Assembly (NCBI GenBank): GCA_964611125.1
Contig: CAZSZO010000003.1
Location: forward strand, 92,273 to 156,272
DNA length: 64,000 nucleotides
Source of the DNA: JAEUIX01 sp964611125
GTDB taxonomy: Bacteria > Planctomycetota > Phycisphaerae > Phycisphaerales > UBA1924
Direction: 5' to 3'
Part shown: positions 14,823 to 26,800 of the stretch, in pieces
How the letters are laid out: every line of letters begins with the position of its first letter
Numbering within the stretch: the stretch's first letter is position 1
Position numbers and translations under genes: made by a program
The notes under the pieces: model-generated
What the model saw: the letters and a program-made list of their open reading frames with translations, nothing else
Told to the model about the DNA's origin: nothing
The model's database searches: none

Positions 14823-17800
14823 ATGACCACGCTCCACCGCCACACTCGTCTCGGCGCGTCTGCTCGCAAGTCTGCTGTTGCTCCGGGGGGACTGGAAGCC
14901 CTTGAGAACCGCTCGCTGCTCGCCGCCGACCTCTTTGGCGCCAGCGTGGTGTTCATCAGCGACAACGTCTCGGATGCCGACGCGCTGGCGCGCACGACAC
15001 GTGGCGCAGAGGTGGTCCGCCTCGATTCGCACCGCGACATCTTCGGGCAGATCGACTCGGCCCTGGCGGGCCGGCGGAACCTGGCGTCGATCCAGTTCAT
15101 CACGCACGGGAGCTCGGGGCGGGTGGATCTGGGCGGCGGTCAGGGCCTGGACGCGGCGTCGCTGGCCCGCAACGCCGGGTCGGTGCAGGCCTGGGGCAAG
15201 GCGCTGGCTGAAGACGGCGACCTGCTGCTGTGGGGATGCGATGTGGGGCAGGGGGCGCGGGGCCGGGCGTTTGTGAGCGAGATGTCGCGGCTGACCGGCG
15301 CCGACGTGGGCGCCTCGACGAATCGGACGGGCGCTTGGCGGGGCGGCGGCGACTGGATGCTGGAGGTGAAGACGGGGGCGATCGAGTCGATCCGCTCGTT
15401 CACAGTCCCGATCAACTACGCGTACACGCTGGCGTCGCCGGTGATCAGCGGCGCGAGCGCCGGCCAGACGGTGAACGACACCGACACGGTGCGGCCGTTC
15501 GACGGCGTGGTGGTGGGGGCCGATGCGCCGGCGGCGTCGCTGAGCATCTCGGTGACGCTGGACTCGGCGGCCAAGGGGGCCTTCACGGCGGCGTCGCTTG
15601 CGGCGTCGGGCTTCACGAGCGCCGGCGGCGGTGTGTACACCTTCACGGGGACGGCCGCGCAGGCGACGGCGGCGCTGTCGCGCCTGGCCTTCGACCCATC
15701 GGACAACCGCGTGAACCTGGGCGCGACGGAGACGACGACCTTCACGATCAGCGCCAGCAACGGGGTCGACCCGGCGACGACGGACAGCACGACCACCGTG
15801 GACTCGACGAACGTCAACGACGCGCCGACCATCTCGGGCGTGAGCACGGGCCAGGCCGTCGCCGATAACGCGACGGTCTCGCCGTTTAGCGGGGTGACCA
15901 TCGGCGACGCCGATGCGCCGGCGCAGACAATCGACGTGCAGGTCGCCCTCGACATCGCGGGCAAGGGCGCCTTCACCGGCGCCTCGCTGACGGCCAGCGG
16001 CTTCACGAGCTCGGGCAACGGGGTGTACGCCTTCTCAGGCACGGCGGCGGCGGCCACGACGGCGATCCGCCAGCTGGTCTTCCAGCCCACGGCCAACCGC
16101 GTCGCGGTGGGCTCGACGGAGACCACGACGTTCTCGATCACCGTGAGCGACGCGACGGCCCCCGGGGTGAGCAACACCGGGACGACCGTGGTCTCGACCT
16201 CGCAGAACAACGCGCCGACGCTGGGCGGCGCCTCGGCCGGGCAGGCGGTCAACGACAACGCGACGCTGCAGCCCTTCTCGGCCTTCACCTTCACCGACCC
16301 CGACCCCACGCAGCAGCTGGCGGTGTCGGTCACGCTCGACACGGCGGCCAAGGGCGTCTTCACGAGCGGCTCGCTGGCCAGCTCGGGGTTCATCCTGGCG
16401 GGCGGCGGGCAGTACACATTCACCGGCACGGCGGCCCAGGCGACGATCGCGATCCGGCAGCTGGTCTTCCAGCCCGCGGCGAACCGCGTGAACCCCACGC
16501 TGACCGAGACGACGACGTTCACGGTCTCGGCCAATGACGGCGTGGCGGCGGCGGCGACGAGCAACACGACCACGGTGGTCAGCACCAGCGTGAACGACGC
16601 GCCCACCATCACCGGCGCCTCGGCCGGGCAGGCGGTCAACGACACGGCGACGATCCTCCCCTTCAGCGGCCTGACGATCGGCGACGCCGACTCGGCCCAG
16701 AGCCTGACGGTCACCGTCACGCTGGACACGGCGGCCAAGGGCGTCTTCACGGCCGGCTCGCTTTCGACCTCGGGTTTCACAGACATGACGGGTGGGGTAT
16801 ACAGCTTCACCGGGACGGCGGCCCAGGCGACGACGGCGATCCGGGCGCTGGTCTTCGACCCCACCAACAACCGCGTGGCGGTCGCCTCGACGGAGACCAC
16901 GACGTTCACCGTTTCGGTCGACGACTCGATCGCGGCGGCGGCGACCAACTCGACGACCACGGCGGTGAGCACGAGTGTGAACGATGCGCCGACGATCTCG
17001 GGCGCCGTGGCCGGGCAGACGCTGGCCGACACCGGCACGATCACGCCGTTCGCGGGCGTGACGATCGCCGACGTGGACCCGGGCCAGGGGCAGACGGTGA
17101 CGGTGACGCTGGACACGGCGGCCAAGGGCTCGTTCACCGGGGCCTCGCTGACGGCCTCGGGCTTCGTGAGCTCGGGCGGCGGGGTGTACACCTTCACGGG
17201 CACGGCGGCCCAGGCCACCACGGCGATCCAGCAGCTGGTCTTCCAGCCCACAGCCGATCGCGTGGCGCAGGGCTCGACGGAGACCACGACCTTCACCATC
17301 GCGGCCAATGACGGCGTGGCGGCGGCGGTGACCAACAACGCCACGACCGCGGTGACCAGCGGCGTCAACGACGCGCCGACGATCAGCGGGGCCTCCACCG
17401 GTCAGGCGGTCAACGACAACGCGACGCTGAACCCCTTCTCGGGGCTCACCATCGCCGACGTCGACCCCGGGCAGAGCCAGAGCATCACGGTGAGCCTGGA
17501 CGCGGCGGCCAAGGGCTCTTTCACCAGCGCCTCGCTGACGGCCAGCGGGTTCTCCAATGCCGGCGGCGGCACGTACACCTTCACGGGCACGGCGGCCCAG
17601 GCGACCACGGCGATCCGGGCCCTGGTCTTCCAGCCCACCGCCAACCGCGTGAACCCCGCGCTGACGGAGACGACGACCTTCACGGTGTCGGTGAACGACG
17701 GCATCGCGGCGGCTGCGACTGACAACGCGACGACGGTGGTGAGCACGAGCGTGAACGACGCCCCGACCATCACCGGGGCTGTCGCGGGCCAGTCGGCCAA

Positions 17801-20800
17801 CGACAACGCGACCATTCCGCCGTTCTCCGGGGTGACCATCGGCGATGCCGACTCGGCCCAGAGCCTGACGGTGACGGTGACCCTCGACACGGCGGCCAAG
17901 GGCGTCTTCACGCCTTCGTCGCTGACGTCATCGGGCTTCACCGACATGACCGGCGGGGTGTACAGCTTCACGGGCACGGCGGCCCAGGCGACGACGGCGA
18001 TCCGGGCGCTGGTCTTCGACCCGGCCAACGACCGCGTGGCGGTGGGCTCGACAGAGACTTCGACATTCACCATCAGCGTCGACGACGCCGTCGCGGCGCC
18101 CACGACCAGCAGCGCGACCACGGTCATCTCGACATCGGTCAACGACGCCCCGACGATCTCCGGCGCCTCCGCCGGCCAGCCGGTGGACGACACCGCGACG
18201 CTGTCGCCCTTCGCGGGCGTGACGATCGCCGACGTCGATCCCGGGCAGAACCAGACGGTGACGGTCACGCTCGACAACGCTTCCAAGGGCGTGTTCACGA
18301 GCGCCTCGCTGACCACCAGCGGCTTTGTGAGCTCGGGCGGCGGGGTGTACACCTTCACGGGCACCGCCGCGGCCGCCACGACGGCGATCCGGGCGCTGGT
18401 CTTCGATCCGACCAACGACCGCATCGCGGTGGGCTCGACCGAGACGACGACCTTCACCATTGCGGTGAACGACGGCGTGGCCTCGGCGGTGACGAACAAC
18501 TCGACGACGGTCGTGAGCACGAGCGTCAACGACGCGCCGACCATCACCGGGGCGGTCGCGGGACAGGCCGTGAACGACACGGCGACCATCTCGCCCTTCG
18601 CCGCGCTGACCATCGCCGACACCGATCCCGGCCAGAGCCTGTCGATCACCGTCACGCTCGACGCCGCGGCCAAGGGCGTCTTCACGCCTTCCTCGCTGAC
18701 CACCAGCGGGTTCGTCAGCGGCGGCGGCGGGGTGTACACCTTCACGGGCACGGCGGCGGCGGCGACCACGGCCATCCGGGCCCTGTCGTTCGACCCGACC
18801 AACGACCGCGTCGCGGTGGGCGGGACGGAGACGACGACCTTCACCGTGTCGGTCAACGACGGGGTGGCCTCGGCGGTGACGAACAACACGACGACGGCGG
18901 TGAGCACGAGCGTGAACGATGCGCCGACGATCACGGGCGCCGTGGCGGCGCAGACGCTCAACGACACCGCGACCATCACGCCCTTCTCGGGCCTGACGAT
19001 CGCCGATGTCGATCCCGGCCAGAGCCAGACGGTGACCGTCACGCTCGACGCGGCGGCCAAGGGCTCGTTCACGAGCGCCTCGCTGACGGCCTCGGGCTTC
19101 GCGAGCGCCGGCGGCGGGGCGTACACCTTCACGGGCACGGCGGCGGCGGCCACCACGGCCATCCGGCAGCTTGTGTTCCAGCCCACCGCCAACCGCGTGG
19201 CCCAGGGCTTCACCGAGACCACCACGCTGACGGTCGCCGTGAACGACGGCGTCGCGGCGGCGGTGACCGATAACACCACCACGGCTGTAACCAGCGGCGT
19301 CAACGATGCGCCGACGATCTCGGGCGCCTCTTCGGGCCAGCCGGTGAATGACAACGCGACCATCGCCCCCTTCTCGGGGCTGACCATCGCCGATGTCGAC
19401 CCGGGCCAGAGCCAGACGGTGACGGTGACCCTCGATGCGGCGGCCAAGGGCGCCTTCTCGAGCGCCTCGCTCACGGCCTCGGGCTTCACCAACCCGTCAA
19501 GCGGCGTGTACAGCTTCACGGGCTCGGCGGCGGCGGCGACCATCGCCATCCGCCAGCTCATCTTCCAGCCCACAGCCAACCGCGTCAACCCGACGCTGAC
19601 GGAGACGACGACGTTCACCGTGTCGGTCAACGACGCCATCGCGGCGGCGGCGACCAACAACACCACGACGGTGGTGAGCACGAGCGTCAACGACGCGCCG
19701 ACGATCACCGGGGCCGTCGCCGGGCAGGCCGTCAACGACACGGCCAACCTCTCGCCCTTCTCGGCCGTCACGATCGGCGACGCCGACTCGGCCCAGAGCC
19801 TGACGGTGACCGTCACGCTCGACACCGCCGCCAAGGGCGTGTTCACGTCCGCGTCGCTGACCGCCTCGGGCTTCACTGACCTCACCGGCGGGGTGTACTC
19901 CTTCACCGGCACGGCGGCCCAGGCGACCACGGCGATCCGCGCCCTGGTCTTCGACGCGACCAACAACCGCACGGCCGTGGGCGCGACGGAGACCACGACA
20001 TTCGCCCTGAGCGTGGATGACTCGATCGCCGCGCCGGCGACGAGCAGCACGACGACCGTCGTCTCGACCTCGGTGAACGACGCGCCGACGATCGCCGGCG
20101 CCTCGGCGGGCCAGCCGGTGAGCGACAACGCGACGCTCTCGCCCTTCTCAGGCCTGACGATCGCCGACGTGGATCCCGGTCAGAACCAGACGGTGACCAT
20201 CACGCTCGACACCGCCGCCAAGGGCGTCTTCACCAGCGCCTCGTTGACCGCCTCGGGCTTCACCAACTCCGGCGGCGGCGAGTACAGCTTCACGGGCACG
20301 GCGGCGGCGGCGACCACCGCCATCCAGCAGCTGGTCTTCGACCCCACCAACGACCGCGTCAGCGTGGGCTCGACGGAGACCACGACGTTCACCGTGTCGG
20401 TCAACGACGGCGTGGCCTCGGCGGTCACCAACAACTCGACGACCGTCGTCAGCACGAGCATCAACGACGCGCCGACGGTCTCGGGCGCCGCGGCGTCGCA
20501 GGCGGTCAACGACACGGGCTTTGTCTCGCCGTTTGCGGCCCTCACCATCGCCGACACCGATCCCGGCCAGGGCCTGACGATCACCGTCACGCTCGACACC
20601 GCCGCCAAGGGCGTCTTCACGCCCGAGTCGCTGACGGCCTCGGGCTTCTCGAGCGCCGGCGGCGGCGTGTACACCTTCAGCGGTTCGGCCAGCGCCGCGA
20701 CCGCGGCGATCCGCCAGCTGAGCTACAACCCCAGCGACAACCGCGTGGCCGTGGCGTCGACGGAGACCACGACGTTCACCGTTTCGGTGAACGACGGCGT

Positions 20801-23800
20801 GGCCTCGGCGGTGACCAACAACACGACCACGGTCGTCAGCACGAGCGTGAACGACGCCCCGACGATCACCGGCGCTGTCGGCGCGCAGGCCGTCAACGAC
20901 AACGCCACGCTGCTCCCCTTCTCCGGGCTGACCATCGCCGATGTCGACCCCGGCCAGAACCAGACGGTGACCGTCACGCTCGACGCTGCGGCCAAGGGCG
21001 TGTTCACCGGCGCCTCGCTGGCGGCCTCCGGCTTCACGAGCGCCGGCGGCGGCGTCTACACGTTCACGGGCACGGCGGCGGCGACGACCACCGCGATCCA
21101 GCAGCTGGTCTACGACCCCACCAACGACCGTGTCGCCCAGGGCGCGACGGAAACGACGACGTTCACCGTGTCGGTGAACGACGGCGTGGCTTCGGCGGTG
21201 AGCAACAACACGACGACGGTGGTCTCGAGCGGCGTCAACGACGCCCCGACCATCACCGGCGTCTCGGGCGGGCAGGCCGTGACTGACAACGCGGTCGTCT
21301 CGCCCTTCAGCGGCGTGACGATCGCCGACCTCGACCCCGGGCAGACGCAGACGGTCAGCGTGACCCTGGACGCCGCGGCCAAGGGCGTCTTCACCGCCGC
21401 GTCGCTGACGAGCTCGGGCTTCGCCAACGCCGGAGGCGGCGTGTACACGTTCTCAGGCTCGGCGGCGGCGGCGACGACGGCGATCCGCGCCCTGGTCTTC
21501 GACCCCTCCAACGACCGCGTGGCGGTGGGCTCGACGGAGACGACGACCTTCACCGTGTCGGTGAACGACGGCGTGGCGGCGGCGACGACCAACAACACCA
21601 CCACGGTGGTGAGCACGAGCATCAACGACGCGTCGACGATCACGGGCGCCGTCTCGGCCCAGGCCCTCAGCGACACCAGCACGATCATCCCGTTCTCGGC
21701 CTTGACCATCGCCGATGTCGACCCCGGCCAGAGCCAGACGGTCACGGTGACCCTCGACAACGCGGCCAAGGGCACGTTCACCGCGGGCTCGCTGACGGCC
21801 TCGGGCTTCAGCAACTCCGGCGGCGGCGTGTACACCTTCAATGGCACCGCGGCGCTGGCGACCACGGCGATCCGGCAGCTGGTCTTCCAGCCCACGGCCA
21901 ACCGCGTCGCCCAGGGCTTCACCGAGACCACGGTCTTCACCGTGGCGGTCGATGATGGCGCCACGGCGCCCAGCAGCAACAACACCACCACGGCCGTGAC
22001 CAGCGGCGTCAACGACGCCCCGACGATCTCGGGCGCGGTGGCCAGTCAGGCGGTCAACGACAACTCCACGGTCTCGCCCTTCGCCGGGGTGACGCTGGGC
22101 GATGTTGACCCGGGCCAGAATCAGACGGTGACGGTGACGCTCGACGCCTCGGCCAAGGGCGTGTTCACCTCGGCCTCGCTGACGGCCTCGGGCTTCTCGA
22201 ACCCCAGCGCGGGGGTCTACTCCTTCACGGGCAACGCCGCGGCGGCCACCACGGCCATCCGGCAGCTGGTCTTCCAGCCCACGGCCAATCGCGTGAACCC
22301 CACGCTGACGGAGACGACGACCTTCACGGTGTCGGTGAACGACGGCATCGCGGCGGCGGTCACCAGCAACGCCACCACGGTCGTCTCGACATCGATCAAC
22401 GACGCTCCGACGATCTCCGGCGCCGTCGCTGGACAGGCCGTGAACGACACGGGCTTCGTCTCGCCCTTCTCGGGCGTGAGCATCGCCGACGCCGACGCGG
22501 CCCAGACGCTGAGCGTGACGGTGACCCTCGACACCGCCGCCAAGGGCGTTTTCACGCCGGCGTCGCTGACGGCGTCGGGCTTCACCAACCAGGGCGCCGG
22601 CGTCTACCTCTTCAGCGGCACGGCCGCCCAGGCGACCGCGGCGATCCGGGCCCTCAGCTTCGACCCCGCCAACGACCGCGTGACGGTGGCGGCGACGGAA
22701 ACCTCGACATTCACCATCAGCGTCGATGATGCGATCGCCGCGCCCGCGACCAACGGGGCGACCACCGTCGTCTCCACGTCGGTGAACGACGCCCCGACCA
22801 TCACGGGCGCCGTCGCGGCCCAGAGCGTGACCGACGCCAGCGTCGTCTCACCCTTCACCGGGGTGACGATCGACGACGTCGACTCGCCGGCGCAGGCCCT
22901 CACGGTGACCGTCACCCTCGATACTGCGGCCAAGGGCGTCTTCACCAGCGCCTCGCTGACGGCCTCGGGCTTCGGCACCGGCGGCGGCGGCGTGTACACC
23001 TTCAACGGGACAGCCGCGGCGGCCACCACCGCCATCCGGCAGCTGGTCTTCCAGCCCTCCAACAACCGCGTGAACCCGGGCCAAACCGAGACCACGACCT
23101 TCACGGTGCAGGCCAACGACACCTTCACCACGGCCTCGAGCAACACCACCACCGTCGTCAGCACGCCGGTGAACGATGCACCGACCATCACCGGGACCGC
23201 GGCGGGCCAGGCCGTCAACGACAACGCGACCATCTCGCCCTTCTCGGGCGTGACCATCGCCGACGCCGACACCAACCAGCCGCTCACTGTGACCGTCACG
23301 CTCGACGCCGCCGCCAAGGGCGTCTTCACCACGGCGTCCCTCACAGCCTCGGGCTTCACGAGCTCCGGCGGCGGGGTCTACGCGTTCAGCGGGACGGGCA
23401 GCGCGGCGACCACCGCGATCCGGCAGCTGGTCTTCCAGCCCACCGCCAACCGCGTGAATCCCACGCTGACCGAGACCACCACCCTGGATGTGAGCGTCAA
23501 CGACGGCTTCGCCTCCGCCGTGACGAGCAACGCGACCACGGTCGTCTCGACTTCGGTCAACGACGCCCCGACCATCGCGGGCGCCGTCGCGGGCCAGACG
23601 GTGAACGACAACGCCACTCGCACCGCCTTCAGCGGCGTCACGATCGCCGACGCCGACGCCAGCCAGAGCCTGATCGTCACCGTGACCATCGACGCCGCGG
23701 CCAAGGGCGCCTTCACCACCGCCTCGCTGAACGCCAGCGGCTTCGCCAGCGCCGGGGGCGGGGCCTACACCTTCACGGGCACGGCGGCCGCGGCGACGAC

Positions 23801-26800
23801 CGCGATCCGCGCCCTGGTCTTCGACCCCGCCAACGACCGCGTCGCGGTGGGCTCGACGGAGACCTCGACCTTCACCATCTCGGTCGACGACGCCATCGCG
23901 GCCGCCGCGACCAACAGCACCACGACCATCATCAGCACGTCGGTGAACGACCTCCCGAGCTTCAGCGGCGCCGCGGCCGGCCAGGCCGTGAACGACAACG
24001 CCACGCTCTCGCCGTTCAGCGCGTTCACCATCGCCGACCCCGACGCCCCGGCCCAGACGCTGACCACCCAGGTGATTCTCGACACCGCCGCCAAGGGCTC
24101 GTTCACCTCGGCCTCGCTGACGGCCTCGGGCTTCACGAGCCAGGGCTCGGGCGTCTACGCCTTCTCGGGGACGGCCTCGGCGGCCACCACCGCGATCCGG
24201 CAGCTGGTCTTCCAGCCCACGGCCAACCGCGTGAACCCCGGCCAGACCGAGACCACGACCTTCGTCGTGCTGGTGAACGACGGCGTAGCCAGCTCCACCA
24301 CCAACACCAACACGGTCGTCTCGACCTCGGTCAACGACGCCCCGACCATCGCGGGGGCCGTCGCCGCCCAGGCCGTCAACGACAACTCGACCCGCCAGCT
24401 CTTCACCGGCGTCACCATCGCAGACGCCGACGCCGCCCAGAGCCTCACGGTGACGGTGACGGTCGACGACTCGGCCAAGGGCGTCTTCACCGGCGCGTCG
24501 CTCACGACCTCGGGCTTCGTGAGCGCGGGCGCGGGCGCCTACACCTTCACGGGCACGGCCGCCGCGGCGACCACCGCCATCCGGGCCCTGAACTTCGACC
24601 CCGCCAACAACCGCACGCCGGTGGGCCAGACCGAGACAAGCACGTTCACCATCTCGGTGAACGACGCGTTCGCCGCGGCGGTGACCAACAACACGACCAC
24701 CGCCGTGTCGACCTCGATCAACGATGCGACGCTCATCGCCGGCGGCGTGTCGGGCCAGACCATCAACGAGAACCAGACGGTCTCGCCGTTCTCCGGGCTG
24801 ACGATCTTCGACGCCGATATGGACCAGACCTTGACGATCACGGTGGCGATCGACCTGGCGGCCAAGGGCGTGTTCACCGCCGAGTCGCTCACCACCAGCG
24901 GCTTCGACGGAAGCGGCGGCGTCTATACCTTCACCGGCTCGGCCGAGGCCGCGACCGAGGCGATCCGCGCCCTGGTCTACGACCCCACCGACAACCGCGT
25001 CGCCATCGGCCTGACCGAGACGACCACCTTCACCATCACCGCCGAGGACGGCGTCGGGACGCCCCAGCTCAACAGCGTCACCACGGTGATCTCGACTTCG
25101 GTGAACAACGCCCCCACGGTGACGGCCCTGAGCGGCCCCTCCACCGCCAACCGCCTCACCAGCTTCACGCTGACGGCCACCGGCGTCGCCGACGCGGACA
25201 ACACGGCCCGCTCGGTGGACTTCTACCGCGACGCCAACGGCAACGGCTCGCTCGACATCGGCGTCGACACGCTGCTGGGCAACGTGCTGGTGACCGCCGG
25301 CTCAGCCTCGCGCGTCGTGAGCACCGTGGGCTTCGCGACAGGAACCAACACCTTCTTCGCCAAGGCTAATGACAGCCTCGGTCTGGCCGGCGCCGCGGTC
25401 TCCACCACCGTGACGATCACCAACGCCGCCCCCACCATTACGTCTCTGGCCCGCTCGATCGACCCGGTGGTGAACCTCGGCGACAGCATCACCTTCACCG
25501 CCGCGGGGGCCGCCGACAGCGACGGGACCGTCGCCCGCGTCGAGTTCTACCGCGACGCCGACGGCGACAACGCCTTCGACGCCGGCGTCGACGAGCTCCT
25601 GGGCCAGGACACCAGCGCCGCCGGCGGGTACACCCTGACCACCTCCACCAGCGGCTTCGACGTGGGGACCAACCGCTACTTCGCCCGCACCATCGACAAC
25701 GACGGCGCCGCCAGCGCCGCCGTCACGATCACCGGCCGGGTGAACGCGGCGCCCACCATCGCCACCCTCGCCCCGTCAAGCGGCAGCGTCGCCCGCCGCT
25801 CGACGGTCACGCTCTCGGCCACCGGCGTGGCCGACTCCGACGGCACGATCGCGTCGGTCAGTTTCTACCGCGACGCCAACGGCAACGGAACCTTTGACGT
25901 CTCCGACACGCTCCTGGGCTCGGCCGTGACCGCCTCGGGCGGGGCCTTCTCGCTGGCCGTCAACACCGCCAGCTTCTCGCTGGGGAACAACACCTTCTTC
26001 GCCCGCGTCCGCGACAACAACGGGGCCATGAGCGCCGCCGGGACGACCCAGGTCGCCATCACCAACCTGGCCCCGGTGGTCGCGACGGTGACCGCCACGC
26101 CCGCCCGCGTCGCCAACCTGGGCGACAGCGTCACCCTGACGGCGACGAGCGTCACCGACCTCGACTCCACCATCTCCACGGTCCAGTTCTACCGCGACGC
26201 CGATGGCGACAACGCCTTCGACGCCACCCTCGACACGCTGCTGGGCTCCGACTCGAGCGTTACCGGCGGCTTCCTGCTCGTGACCTCGACCAGCGGGTTC
26301 ACCGTCGGGACCAACCGCGTCTTCGCCCGGGCCATCGACAGCGACGGCGGCGTCAGCTCCGTCGCCACCACCACCTTCGTCATCAACGCGGCGCCGACCG
26401 TCGCGTCGGTCACCAGCTCGGCGGGCTCGGTCGCCCGCCGCTCAACCTTCACCCTCACCGCCAACACCCCCGCCGACTCCGACGGCACGATCGCGTCGGT
26501 CAGCTTCTTCCGCGACGCCAACGGCAACGGGACCTACGAGACCTCCGACACCCTGCTGGGCTCCGACACCCTCGCCGCCGGCGGCTACACGTTCCTGGTG
26601 AACACCACCGGTTTCGCCGCGGGCGCCAACACCTTCTTCGCACGCACCACCGACAACAACGGGGCCGTCAGCGCCGCCGTGTCGGTGCAGGTCACCGTCA
26701 CGAACCTCGCCCCGACTGTCGGCAGCGTCACCGTCGCCCCGACCCGCATCGCCAGCCTGGGCGCCAGCCTGACGATCACGGCAGTGACGGTCGCCGACCT

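Noticed and set aside
14424..15107. Minus-strand open frame reading through the his leader region (228 codons)
   Set aside because: It is in a different frame from the His-rich leader, overlaps the giant gene's start antisense and has no domain; only its last part shares DNA with the leader peptide.
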